NCBI RefSeq assembly: GCF_000149955.1
Contig: NW_017264845.1
Location: 129,472-193,471, forward strand
Direction: 5' to 3'
Source: Fusarium oxysporum f. sp. lycopersici 4287
Lineage: Eukaryota; Ascomycota; Sordariomycetes; Hypocreales; Nectriaceae
Length of the DNA: 64,000 bases
The notes under the pieces are model-generated. The model saw nothing but the letters and a program-made list of their open reading frames with translations, searched no databases and was not told where the DNA came from. The position numbers and the translations under genes were made by a program. Positions 10,108 to 21,198 of the stretch are shown here, piece after piece (position 1 is the stretch's first letter; every line of letters starts with the position of its first letter).

Positions 10108-11967
10108 ACGTGGTTGATAAGCGAATGCACCATCCAAGCGAGTGCACCAAAAATCCCTCATCCTACAACATTTTCATCTAATCAGATACTTCTCAACCAC
10201 CAAAGATGTCACAACCTTTAGATGAGGCTAGAATCCTTCTTGCACTTCAAGCCCTTCAAAATAACCCCAAATTAAGTCTCCGACGCGCTTCAAGTATCTA
10301 TAAGGTTAACTATTGGAAGCTACGTCGCCGTCAAAATGGCATTCAATCGCGACGCGATTGTATCCCGAACTCCCGGAAACTATCTGATCTAGAGGAACAG
10401 ATAATAGTTCAATTCCTCCTTGATCTGGATTCGCGAGGATTTCCTGCGCGACTGCGTTTTGTAGAAGAAATGGCTAATTCTCTTCTTGCCGACCGCGACG
10501 CATCACCTGTCGGCAAACGTTGGGCTCATAACTTCGTAAAGCGACAACCAGAGCTAAAGACGCGTTTATTTCGGAGATGTGGCTATCAGAGAGCTAAATG
10601 CGAAGATCCGACTATTATTCGTGGCTGGTTCAGGCTTGTACAGAACACAATCGCGAAGTATGGTATCCGATCGGATGATATCTGGAACTTTGATGAGACT
10701 GGCTTTATGATGGGCCTTATAATGGCCGGAATGGCAGCTACAGGCTCAGAAAGGCAAGGAAGACCAAAATCAGTGCAGCCTGGAAACCGGGAATGGATTA
10801 CAGTAATTCAGGCGATTAATGCGGAAGGTCAATCGATCGCGCCGTTCATCATTGGTGCGGGCCAATATCACCTTGCCAACTGGTACCAAGAAATCAACCT
10901 CCCGGGCGATTGGGTTATTGCAACAAGCCAAAATGGGTGGACAAATAATGAGCTGGGTCTTGAGTGGCTAAAGCACTTTGACCGATCTACAACTAAACGA
11001 TCAAATGCTCGATATCGTCTTCTGATCCTTGATGGTCATGAAAGCCACCACTCTACCGACTTTGAGAAATATTGTAAGGATAACAAGATTATCACGCTTT
11101 GTATGCCAGCTCATGCATCCCACCTACTCCAGCCTCTTGATGTTGGGTGTTTTGCAGTGCTGAAAAAGGCTTATGGTCGAGAAATAGAGCATCTGATCAG
11201 ATGCTCTATAACCCATATTTCTAAGACTGAGTTCTTTCCAGCCTTTTATGCCGCATTTAAAGCCACTTTTACTGAAAGCAATATCCGAGGGGGTTTTAGA
11301 GGAGCTGGACTTGCTCCTCTTGACCCAGAAGCCGTGATCTCAAAGCTTGATGTGCAGCTACGAACCCCAACGCCTCCTGGGGAGGCCAGCCAACCATTAA
11401 CCCCATGGGTTTCAAAGACCCCAAAGACAGCAATTGAGGCTCAATCTCAGTCTGAATACCTCGAAAAACGAATCAGAAGACATAAAGGCAGCTCCCCAGA
11501 GTCAATAATAGAAGCCTTAAAGTCAAATACTAAAGCAACAAGGGCAGTTATGCATGAGGTTGTCTTATTGAGGAATGAGGTCCGAAATCTTCGAGATGCA
11601 AATGAGATACTAAGCCGGCGCCGGAGGGCAAAAAGGACTAGACTACAGAAAGGAGGGGCAATGACTGTACAGGATGCATCGCAAGTAATTGATCAGATGG
11701 ATGTTGATGCGCAGATAGTGGCCGAATCATCGAGAAGTGGTGGTCGATGAAGGTCAGAGCGACCGGGTGGTCGGCGTTGTGGTGTATGCGGCAAGGCCGG
11801 GCATAATGCAAGGACCTGTCAGGTAGTAATTGAGACATCTGGGGAAGAGTATAGTAAGTAGATTTAATTAATTAAATGGTTTGTGGTGTTTTTAAATGGA
11901 TTTGAAAGTTAAAGGCTGGGATTTTTGGTGCACTCGCTTGGATGGTGCATTCGCTTATCAACCACGT
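10108..11967 (+). mobile_element. Pogo-family DNA transposon E1, 1860 bp, TA flanks
   Basis: Terminal inverted repeats start ACGTGGTTGATAAGC and carry GCGAATGCACC and GCGAGTGCACC 17 bp apart; TA flanks both ends (10106-10107 and 11968-11969). The ends are near-identical and the interior is one transposase gene, so this is a full-length and fairly young copy. Confidence 0.9.
10206..11750 (+). CDS. Pogo-type DDE transposase, stop before zinc knuckle
   Basis: The 514-residue frame has an N-terminal helix-turn-helix (residues ~10-55), a CENP-B-like second helical domain (~60-130), and a DDE_1 catalytic core with D163 in FDETGF, D276 in ILDGHESH and D312 in LQPLDVG, a D-D-35-D spacing. A coiled C-terminus follows. 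The frame stops at a TGA (11748-11750). Reading on in frame to 11861 gives a CCHC-type knuckle (CGVCGKAGHNARTC) that the related copy at 16.5-18.3 kb also has, with GAA at the aligned codon. The TGA therefore probably truncates the original protein by about 37 residues. Catalytic residues are intact, so it could still act if the knuckle is dispensable. Confidence 0.85.
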   Translation: MSQPLDEARILLALQALQNNPKLSLRRASSIYKVNYWKLRRRQNGIQSRRDCIPNSRKLSDLEEQIIVQFLLDLDSRGFPARLRFVEEMANSLLADRDASPVGKRWAHNFVKRQPELKTRLFRRCGYQRAKCEDPTIIRGWFRLVQNTIAKYGIRSDDIWNFDETGFMMGLIMAGMAATGSERQGRPKSVQPGNREWITVIQAINAEGQSIAPFIIGAGQYHLANWYQEINLPGDWVIATSQNGWTNNELGLEWLKHFDRSTTKRSNARYRLLILDGHESHHSTDFEKYCKDNKIITLCMPAHASHLLQPLDVGCFAVLKKAYGREIEHLIRCSITHISKTEFFPAFYAAFKATFTESNIRGGFRGAGLAPLDPEAVISKLDVQLRTPTPPGEASQPLTPWVSKTPKTAIEAQSQSEYLEKRIRRHKGSSPESIIEALKSNTKATRAVMHEVVLLRNEVRNLRDANEILSRRRRAKRTRLQKGGAMTVQDASQVIDQMDVDAQIVAESSRSGGR

Positions 11968-12765
11968 TATATTAAAATCTTTATAAGTTATTTAGCTGTT
12001 ATTAGATATAATATAATACTAATCGGCTGCCTCCTTAAGCTTATTACTAAGCTACTATTATTAAAGTTCTTTGCTTTTAAAGATAATCCCCGGTTTTAGA
12101 AGATAGCTAATTGCAGTTATGGCTTTAAGAAAGCTAGTCTAAGTGCAGGACTAGGAGCCTTTGAGGAAAGCCTTCTTCCTAGGATTACTACTGCTAACAA
12201 CTAAAAGATCTAAGCCTAGACTTATAATAGATTAGCTGAATTTATGGCTAGAACTATAGATACTTGCTAAATCTGGCTATTATACTGCCTTTATCAATGT
12301 TAACCGTGTTCTCGGGTTTGATCTAGCCATACTCTCTCTCCCGAATATTAAAGAAGCTTATCACATACGTTAGTTAGTATAGAAGTAGAAATACGGCGCA
12401 CTTCCATTGTGCATTACTGAATAGGCCTACGCCGTTAGAAATCGACGCTTTGTAATCAAGATGCATAATAAGACATATTCTAAGATTTTAATAACTGTTG
12501 CTATAGATGTTTGCCTGCGTTGGAGGGATGTCATTGGTCACTTCAAGAGCAACATTCTCCACGCGACAGGGGCTATTCGTATGTTCAAGACGCAGCCTGG
12601 AGATTCTACGCGATTTAAATGAAAAGCAACAGGGTTATTCTTATACAGCCATATGACGTCTTTCTTGGCTTAAGGTATATATAGACGCGCTTCCCACGCT
12701 TCAGAACCAGATATCAAAACCACAAGATTGAATTCCAGCCCAACAAACGCCGAAGCGTTGCACCA
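11968..12765. other. AT-rich spacer and reductase promoter
   Basis: AT-rich, RIP-like sequence up to about 12.3 kb, then more balanced sequence. It contains one member of the 17-bp palindromic motif family (12388-12404) and a TATA box for the next gene. No gene recognised. Confidence 0.5.
12676..12683 (+). promoter_or_regulatory. Probable TATA box of the SDR reductase gene
   Basis: TATATATA lies 83 bp upstream of the start codon at 12766, a fitting distance for a fungal core promoter with a short leader. Confidence 0.5.
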
Positions 12766-14021
12766 ATGCCCCCAATGTTCTTTCCTTATGAGCCAGACCT
12801 CGATGCCGGGACCACCGTCTTAGTGACAGGTGTAAGCGGGTTCGTTGGAAGCCATATCGCAGATCAGCTCCTTTCCGGAGGTTACAACGTCCGAGGCATT
12901 ACTAGGGACGCTGCCAAAACTTCGTGGATAGCTTCGCTGTTTGAGAAGAAGCATGGCCCAAACAGGTTTCAACTCTATACTGTGCCCAACATTGTAGAGG
13001 CTAATGCCTTTGCTGTTGTTCTGAAAGGTGCATTCTGGAAGTATTTCGTACCGTACTCAGCTCATGATCTTCAACAGGAGTTTCGGGCGTTGTTCATGCC
13101 GCATCGGATATCACGTTTGATTCACGCCCAGATCAAGTTATCCCTCCAACCATTGCCATGGGCTTGAATCTCCTTCGTTCAGCAGCGCAGAATCGGGATA
13201 TTAGGAGATTTGTGTACACATCATCTTGCGCTGCTGCAACGACTCCGAAACACGGGAATTGGCCGAAAATCTCAAACGACACCTGGAACGAAGAGGCGAT
13301 TGAAGAAGCCTGGGCCCCGCCTCCGTATCTTCCAGACAGGGGGTTTGCAGTCTACGCGGCGAGCAAAGCACAAACTGAGAGAGAACTGTGGAAGTGGTAT
13401 CACGAAAACAAGCCTGACTTTGTTCTCAATACAGGTAAGTACATCGTGGTAATTCACTGGTAGTGGTGGTTTGAGGCTTCTGAAGCTAACGAAGGCTCAT
13501 ATACGCAGTTCTTCCAAGCATGAACATAGGCGAAAGCCTCGACCTGGACAACCAGGGGCACCCATCAACTTCCGGCCTCATCGAGGCTTTATTCAGGGGC
13601 AATCACGAGCCGGTTAATGCGGCTCATCAGTGTAAGTAGATATTTCGTCACTAATGGTTATATACATACTAAAACAATTTCCGCATTAGACTTCTACGTC
13701 GACGTGAAAGACACTGGGCGCCTTCATCTGGCGGCTCTTCTTCACCCTGACATATGCGATGAGCGAATCTTTGCTTATGCAGGGCCATATACTTGGCACA
13801 TGATTCAAACAGTCATGAGAGACATTTACCCTGAGAAGGAGTTCTCTCCTGATATTGCTGAGGCTGGGTTGGACCGGAGCGAGATTGTATTGGCTCCTAA
13901 GGCTGAGGGGTATTTGAAAGAGATGGGCTACAAGGGCTGGACAACTCTGGAAGAAAGTGTGAAGATGAATACGGAGGATTTGTGTGACTTTGGTACCGGA
14001 CTCTCAAATAATCTATATTAG
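12766..14021 (+). CDS. NAD(P)-dependent extended SDR reductase, 4 exons, 357 aa
   Basis: Exons 12766-13027, 13078-13434, 13509-13631 and 13690-14021 join in frame across three GT-AG introns (50, 74 and 58 bp) into 357 codons, the usual length of the family. Residues ~18-30 hold the Rossmann motif TGVSGFVGSH (TGxxGxxG). After splicing, the VVHAAS strand and the FVYTSSCAA strand appear, and the catalytic YAASK (YxxxK) lies at about residue 190. This is the fungal aldehyde/ketone reductase group of the NAD-dependent epimerase/dehydratase superfamily (Gre2 or aldehyde-reductase-II-like), probably cytosolic and using NADPH. The substrate cannot be read from sequence. The gene is intact despite transposons on both sides. 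Confidence 0.88.
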
Positions 14022-14599
14022 GCTGCAGCCTTATAGGCCAACTTCTCGATTGGTTTCATCCAAGGATCTTCCCTGTGCTACTGGCGATCATGCATAGAAC
14101 CCGAACCAAGTCGGGCAATCCATCTAGCACAATCCTCTCCAAACCCCCTGGCATGAGGCGGACCGGGTTCGCGGCAAGCCTAGATCAGTGGTGCAAGTGC
14201 GACGTGGGTTGATCTGTGTCGTGAGAAACTTGGCGAAATTTTGAGAGCATTGGACATCACATGTTTAATTACGCGAAAAGTCTACCACAGCTCTTATCGA
14301 GCTAAAAGCTATATCATTCGATAGAGGAAGCTGTAAAGTATTTTGAACGTAATGAAATATCTTTTTGCAATTACATGTTGGAATTTTATGCCCGATCAAA
14401 GACGGAAAACGAGGTGCAATTCTCAAACGGTGCTCCAAAAGGTTTTTATTCCTTAGTGTTGTTACATTCGTATTACAAGCTGTTGACCATCCAATCTGCA
14501 GCTATACTTCTATGAATGATTGTTTTGACTCAAGGCAAGAACACCTCTGCCTCTTTGTTTCTATATTTGTGTGTGTCAACTGCTTTAAAATAAAGCGGG
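14022..14599. other. Intergenic, nothing recognised
   Basis: 3' flank of the reductase gene running into the left end of a decayed piggyBac element. No gene or RNA seen. Confidence 0.5.
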
Positions 14600-16485
14600 C
14601 GAAATCTCTTTGAGTGCCACAGCCCTTCAGGATGTCACGAGCACCTCATACTTTAGGTAATCACATTAGTACATGCGAGGTACGAGAAGTTCATCTCGAG
14701 ACGCATTTTCTTTAAAACACCATACAAATCAGCTTAAATCAGTCTCCATTAAAACAATAACTTCCCAAGCTACCCTAGATGAAGCACAAGATAGCTATGA
14801 CCTTGATGATCACAGCTTTCACACGCACTCACAGCGTGCAGCTGATGACCCACCGAGCTACCTATTTGTCCGGCCTAAGAAGCTGGCGATAGCCTCACTC
14901 CTTTCAACATAGAAAATAGTGGCTTTTGCACCAATATACTGCCGCCAACACCACTCGAATTATTCCAGCTTTTATACATATTTCCCTTATACAAAGCTGG
15001 ATTAAATACACTAACGCCTAGGTTGCTTATCTCATTAAAATGGCGTTATCGACAACTGGAACACCATAACCGAAGGGTCAAGGATACTCAAATAGGAGGG
15101 CATCTCCACCGCAACAGCATACATATAGCTCGGTATAATAATTTGTTTAGGAATTCATAGGGAAACATCAGTTGAAAGTCACTAGAAGTCTCCTAGCCTA
15201 GGAAATCAGTCCCCTTTACACCCAATCATCAAATTCATACCATTAAATAAGTTCCTTCTTATCACACAGTTCATCCGCACCTTCGACCACACCCAGCTCG
15301 ATGTGAGTGATGAGAGCGATCTCCCTAAGGTATTCCAAGATGCCGAGCCGTGGTCTAACCACATACAAGAAATGTCATCAGAGCTCTTTTTTCCTGGGAC
15401 TAATATCACTATAGATGAGTGTATGGTCCCTTTTAAAGGCAGATCCAAAGAGACAACGATCGTCAAGAACAAACCTACGCCGGTAGGGTTCAAGATTTGG
15501 GTTGTTGCGCAACACGGCTTCTTTCTGCGGTGGCTTTGGCATGTGAAGGCATCACCATACACAGCAGTCATCGTCAAGCTGCCCTTGCCGCATGAGAAGG
15601 GGGAAAGGGGAAAGTTGAAGACTACGGTGGCTCTCAGTAATACACAGAGGGTCATTATACACCTATGTAATTTGCTGCCAAAGCAGACATATCACGTCTT
15701 CACAGATAGCCTCTTCTCCTCGCCAAATCTCTTCCGTGCCCTTCAAGAAGCCGGCTACGGAGCCACAGGCACAGCGCGCCTAAATTGCGGCATTAGTAAG
15801 GTGCTGAAGAAGGCACAAGAGAGTGATAAGTCCGGCAATAGCGCTACTTTTCAGTATAATAAGGTAAGAGTTATCTTTATAATAGATAGCCTTGTAAGTA
15901 GTTTTAACATATTTCTATATATTTCCCTTACTAATAAGTCTCTCTCTCTCTTTCTTAGGTCTCTTAAATCGCTTACAAAGATAATAGCCTCATGCTTTTC
16001 CTCTTAACTATACACAGCAGTGCTAATAAGGAATACATGGAGAAGAAGAGGAAGAAACTGGCTAATAAGGAAGCATAATTACAAGCAATAAGGGAAATCT
16101 TGAGTAGTAATACCTTTAAAATCATTCCAATACCAACAGTTACTGCTAAGTATAATAACGAAATGAACCACTTTGACCGCGGCGATTAGTTACAGTTATA
16201 TATAATGTACAAGCACCGATTTCGCCGTGGCCCTTGGCAGGCGCTGCCTTAGGAGTTCCTTCTTGACGTAGCACTTGCGAATAGCTTTATTTTGCAGCTT
16301 AAAACACTATGCTCTAACTAGAAGCCCTACATAACTCTTAAAGGCTACAAGGAATGCATCTATAATGCGATTGTCAATAGATAGGCAACAGAAAGCCAGG
16401 CTAGAAAGAGGAACTGTATAGGGAAGGAAGAGGACAAGGAAGATGCTACTGCACGCCTAATTCACATATAAAAAGATATTAACTA
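14600..16485 (+). mobile_element. Decayed piggyBac-like element, copy 1
   Basis: The left end (ATCTCTTTGAGTGCCAC, about 14607) and the following few hundred bases align with the start of the better-kept copy at 57.9 kb, including a shared TAGGTAATCACA stretch. The transposase region continues to about 16483, where a pogo element has inserted. No right end was found beyond that insertion. The left boundary is approximate. Confidence 0.7.
15303..16470 (+). pseudogene. piggyBac-type transposase (DDE_Tnp_1_7), broken
   Basis: The open part (15303-16007) has TIDECMVPFKGR and HVFTDSLFSS, the first two catalytic Asp motifs of piggyBac-like transposases, and the RWLWHVKASPYTAV strand. After a probable intron starting at the gtaaga near 15864, homology resumes with MNHFDRGD, the third Asp motif, and RFRRGPWQALP, but the frame now has several stops (TAG in place of CAG, TAG in place of TGG). 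It is inactive. The N-terminal part upstream of 15303 is also degraded. Confidence 0.8.
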
Positions 16486-18350
16486 ACATACATGATAAGC
16501 ATGTGCACCAAACAAGTATGTGCACCAAAAATCCCTCAGCCATCACCAATGCCAGTTTAATCAATTAATGCTCAGCCAATGACCATGCCTCAACTCTATT
16601 CTGAATTTCAAATCCTTCTTGCGCTTCAAGCGCTTCGAAACAACCCAAAATTAGGTCTCCGAGGCGCTGCTAGGTTATACCAAGTTAACTATTGGGCGTT
16701 GCGTCGCCGACAAAATGGGATCCAATCGCGACGTGACTGGATCCCGAAATCACGCAAACTAACTGATCTGGAGGAACAGATCATAATCAAGTTCATTCTC
16801 GACCTAGATTCGCGCGGATTTCCCCCACGACTACGTGGTGTGGAAGAGATGGCCAACCGACTGCTCGCCGACCGTGACGCGTCACCCGTCGGCAAGCGTT
16901 GGGCTATGAACTTCGTCAAGCGACACAAAGAGCTCAAAACGCGTTTTTTTCGTAAGTACGACTACCAGAGACCCAAATGCGAAGATCCGACTATTATTCG
17001 CAACTGGTTCAGGCTCGTGGAGAACACAATCGCTAAGTACGGCATCTGATCGGATGACATCTGGAACTTTGACGAGACCGGCTTCATGATGGGCGTCATT
17101 GCAAGTGGAATGGTCGTCACAGGTGCAGGAAGGCGTGGAAAGCCGAAATCAGTGCAGCCTGGAAATCGGGAATGGATTACTGTCATCCAGGCGATCAATG
17201 CGGAAGGTCGAGCGATGCCGCCGTTCATTATAGGTGCGGGCCAGTATCACCTCGCCAACTGGTACCGAGAAAACAACCTCCCAGGCGATTGGGCTATTGC
17301 AACATCCCAAAATGGCTGGACTGATAATGAGATGGGCCTCGACTGGCTAAAGCACTTTGATCGGTCTACAGCCAAGCGATCCAATAGTCGCTATCGTCTT
17401 CTGGTCCTTGATGGCCACGAAAGCCACCACTCGGTCGACTTTGAGAGATATTGTAAGGAGAACAAGATCATCACGCTTTGTATGCCGCCTCATTCGTCTC
17501 ATTTGCTACAGCCTCTTGATGTCGGGTGCTTTTCCATGCTTAAGCAGGCATATGGCCGGGAAATTGAACATCTGATCCGATGCTCTATAACCCACATTTC
17601 CAAAACCGAGTTCTTTCCGGCTTTTTATGCCGCATTTGAGGCCACTATGACAGAGGAAAATATCAAAGCAGCTTTTAGAGGTGCCGGGCTTGTTCCACTT
17701 GACCCGGAACATGTGGTCTCGAAACTTGATGTGCAGCTACGGACTCCAACGCAAGTTGAGGAGGAGACTGGCCCCTCTACCCCATGGGTCTCAAAGACGC
17801 CAAAGACGGTGCTTGAGGCAGGGTCGCAATCGGAGTATCTCGCAAAACGGATCAGAAGGCATCACAGCAGCTCACCAGAGTCAGTTCTGGAAGCATTGAA
17901 GTCTCTTTCCAAGGGGACCAAGGCGGTCATGCATGAGATTAGCTTATTAAAGGTTATTGAGGTCCAAGATCTTGAACGGGCGAATGAGATACTAAGCCGG
18001 CGGCGGAGGGCAAAAAGAACCTGACTATAGAAAGGAGGAGCAATGAAAATAAAGGAAGGAAGGCAAGTAATTAATCAGATGGATATCGATACGCAGGTAG
18101 TGGCTGAATCGTCGAAAAGTTGTGGTCGGGAAGGGTCAGCGCGAGGGAAAGAAAGGCGTTGTGGAGCATGTGGCAAGATAGGACATAATACAAGAACATG
18201 TCAGATAGTTGTTTCGATATCTGATGAAGAGTCTGGCGATTAGTTTCAATTGATCGGATGATTTGTCGTGTTTTTGTGATCATTTCTATTTTGAAGGTTA
18301 AGATTTGTTGGTGCACATACTTGTTTGGTGCACATGCTTATCATGTACGT
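16486..18350 (+). mobile_element. Pogo-family DNA transposon E2, 1865 bp, inside piggyBac copy 1
   Basis: Terminal inverted repeats start ACRTACATGATAAGC and carry ATGTGCACC twice, 17 bp apart; TA flanks both ends (16484-16485 and 18351-18352). Its transposase is clearly related to E1 but its repeated end word differs. It sits inside the 3' part of piggyBac copy 1, so it is the younger insertion. Confidence 0.9.
16579..18243 (+). pseudogene. Pogo-type DDE transposase with nonsense mutations
   Basis: One reading frame covers the whole region but is cut by TGA at 17047-17049, TGA at 18022-18024 and TAG at 18028-18030. The aligned codons in E1 are CGA, AGA and CAG. Two of the three are therefore explained by C-to-T. 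The catalytic motifs are all present: [14 protein letters not shown] and LQPLDVG. The C-terminal zinc knuckle CGACGKIGHNTRTC is present at 18160-18200. Compared with E1 it has one full-length frame apart from the stops, so it was recently functional and was then inactivated. Confidence 0.88.
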
Positions 18351-18352
18351 TA

Positions 18353-19362
18353 TCACAATTTACAGATAATTGAGAGAAGTAATAAGAGTTAGACTGAGTC
18401 AGATATTTGGATTTTCACTCTAATGACCAGCTGCGTTTATTAAGGCGTACCTGTCCTAATCAAGCATGTAGACAAGAAATGCGCCGCATTTCCACTTCTG
18501 CACCCATCAGAATCTCCATATTCTTACCACAAATTTCTCCCCATGGCTGCAGCATACAGGATGACCTCGCTTAATTCATGGCCGACCGCTTGGCATCATT
18601 GCGGCCACGGTAAAAAAGCCCAAACCAGCTTGGAACGAAGACTATTTGTGGGCCAATGGCACGATACAGTACCCCGGAGTCCAGCTGCCGTAGAAGCCCG
18701 GCTTCGAGATATACTCCGTGGTGTCGGCCTCATGGTTGATCGAGCCACGTTCACCTTGGCCAAGACTTCATACTGATCTCGATGCTGGTTGAATACCTAC
18801 TAGAAAGATGACTTTTGACCCCACGAATTCAAAGTTGAGAACTGCCTGAAAAGATATGTTGATGTATAGAAAAGGTTCATTTGTTATGTATTTAGAGTTC
18901 AACATTTTGAAACACATCAGCAGCAAGATATATACAGCTTACAACTCGGACGCGATGAAACCATCATGATGTGTCATATACTATATCTGGTTGCTCTTCT
19001 ACAACGCGAGGCTGTGAAGTCTAACTGGAATGTGGATAAAGGACATAAGGAAGATAAGGATAAGCCTAGCGACTGTAATAATAGAGATAAGTATGAAGAT
19101 AAAGATGACGATCATGATGGAGCTAATAAGGAATGGTATTAACAAGTACGACCAAGTCGAGACTAAGAATCATGCCAACAAAAACGATAAACATTGCACT
19201 TGTTAAGGATTTAGGTGAAGATAGGGCCACATCCTTAATACGTGTATGCCAAGAAAGTATGATGACAAAGGAAGATTTCTGCGTAGCCGCTGAGTTTATT
19301 GTGTATTTAATGACTGAGCAGTACAAGAGACTCCATCTCAAGGCGACCACAGGCTGACCCCC
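18353..19362. other. Intergenic with one arm of an inverted repeat
   Basis: The first bases may be leftover piggyBac sequence. The 18463-18545 arm is inverted relative to 24750-24836 (see repeat entries). A 77-codon frame at 18543-18776 is not supported. Nothing else recognised before the 3' end of the deaminase gene. Confidence 0.5.
18463..18545 (+). repeat. Left arm of a ~85-bp inverted repeat, with 17-bp palindrome
   Basis: The reverse complement of this stretch matches 24750-24836 at roughly 85-90 percent by eye, including the shared core GGTGCAGAAGTGGAAATGC. Inside, 18476-18492 is a near-perfect palindrome, GAAATGCGCCGCATTTC. Confidence 0.8.
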
Positions 19363-20951
19363 TCACCGACTGCAGCGATCAACCTCGCAATAGGCGGGAC
19401 CATCAGAATCTGTTGACTCTGATCTCTTCACAAGGTATCTCGGTGTAGCAGAGTAGGTATTTGAGTCATGTTGCTTGCTTTTGGTGGTCCTCTGCTGCAA
19501 AGTTCGCTTCGCGTCATTGCGCACTTTTTCAGCGATGCTCTTCAAGAGCTTCCTGTGAGCTTCTCGAGCTTCCGCATCGTCCTCGTCAGAGATTTCCGGT
19601 AAACGCCAATTTGGGTACAGATTCAGATGTGACGGCCGAACTTGTATCTGGCTCTGTGAGTGCGAGCTGAAGTAATAGTGGCATAAGCGACAAGTTGGCT
19701 TGCTGGCGCCGATGTATTGCCATTGCCGCCAAAATCTATTTGGCCTTGTGATTCCGTTCTTGGTGAGGTAGTGATGAATGAGGACTTCTGCGTGTACGAT
19801 TGGCCTGAAAGTTCTCTTCAAGAGTTGAATTTGGATAGCCTTATCCAGACCCATCCTGCGGAGATCCTCTGCATCCTGCATAAGCTCTGGCATCTTTACT
19901 TTCTCAAAAGCCTCCATGTGTTGAACAATAGCAACAGCTGTCAGGTCCGACTGTACAATGGGCTTGGATATGCGAGTACTAGACGGTAGTGAGGTGATCT
20001 TGAAGTCCTGAAATAGTAGCGGCCAGGCTGCTGCTGCACAAACAATAAAGTTCGCAGCTTGACGGTAGGAATGCCAACGGCCGAGATAATGTTTTAGCTC
20101 GCACCACGGCCCAGACCTTAGGAACTCGCTGCCCCTGGCTTTCGTCCTGACGGCTTTCTTGATCCCTGTCATCGCCAGCTGGGCATTATGGATCAGGTTG
20201 ATCAGCCTTTCACAATCTCTCAGTGCTAGGGTAAAGTTAGTCTCGGTATGTATAAAGTACGTCGACAGAAGGAGGGAGACTTGCACTTGATTTCCTCCTG
20301 CTCGCGTATGTTGTTGACCGAGAAGTTGCATTTCTCTCTGGGCTTTTGAAGCTCACTCTTCAAGGCCTCTGTTCATCGTTGGAGTCAGTGTCATGTAGTG
20401 GGCGTTGCTATACGCTATGTCATACCATCTGCGGACTGTCGCCGTTCGTGATCTTCCAGACAAAGGCCTAAAGCCTTATCAAGTTTGTCTTTGTATTCGG
20501 TAATTCGGGGCATGTTGAAAGCTAATATCATCCTGAGTACTCTCTTCTCGAGGGCATCGGAGCTAAGATTTTGGGGGTTCTACCCGGCCAACTATAGTAA
20601 GTTCGTTACGAATCTCGCGGTTGCCCTAGTCTCCTCTTCGTCCTTCCTGTTCGCTGCAAACACGAATTCGGGCCCATTCGTCCCTTCGAGAATCGTCATG
20701 GCGGTGACCGAATTTCCACCTCGTTCATTGTCACAGACCTGGGCGAGCTTATTTACAAGCACACGAAAGGCTTCGAAGTCGGATTGCAGGTTGTCAAAGT
20801 CGACCGTCGCGTGGCTTTCTGGTTCTTCTCGGGCCAGGTTGCAGCTTTGAATCATTGCATACTCGAGAACGATTGGCTCGTAGAGAAGTCTACGCTGGAA
20901 GGGATCGAGACCAGCATAGTATTGGAACTCCGAAGTCTGGACTACCGCCAT
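19363..20951 (-). CDS. OTT_1508-like deaminase-family protein, multi-exon
   Basis: The gene starts at 20951 and ends at 19363. Exon 1 (20951 to about 20610) encodes the family's N-terminal part, with FRVLVNKLAQVCDNERGGNSVTA and the FVFAANRKDEEE strand. Middle exons between about 20600 and 20250 keep coding sense (ALEKRVLRMILAFNMPRI, then ALKSELQKPREKCNF), though the exact junctions are uncertain and some introns would be very short. The last exon holds the zinc-binding deaminase motifs VHAEVL (HAE) and KPTCRLC (P-x-C-x2-C). OTT_1508-like proteins belong to the nucleic-acid/nucleotide deaminase superfamily; their fungal substrate is unknown. No in-frame stop is seen in the exons. It is bracketed by an inverted repeat together with an OrsD-type gene. 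Confidence 0.78.
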
Positions 20952-21198
20952 TCTTGATGATGCGTGATGATGCTATCATGGGAGAACTCCTGCCTGGTAG
21001 CTTGATGTAGCATTAGCCGAGCTATGGTGATCAAACGCCTGGAGTAAAGATAGTTAAGCAGTTTTCTGCCAGGGTTCCTAAGGCAAATGAATAATCAAGT
21101 CTAACTCTTTAATCCTTCGTACTAGGCCGGCATCATATCAGACTGAATGAATTCCCCGATATAACAGAAATTATTCTATACTAATAGCTTAATTCTGG

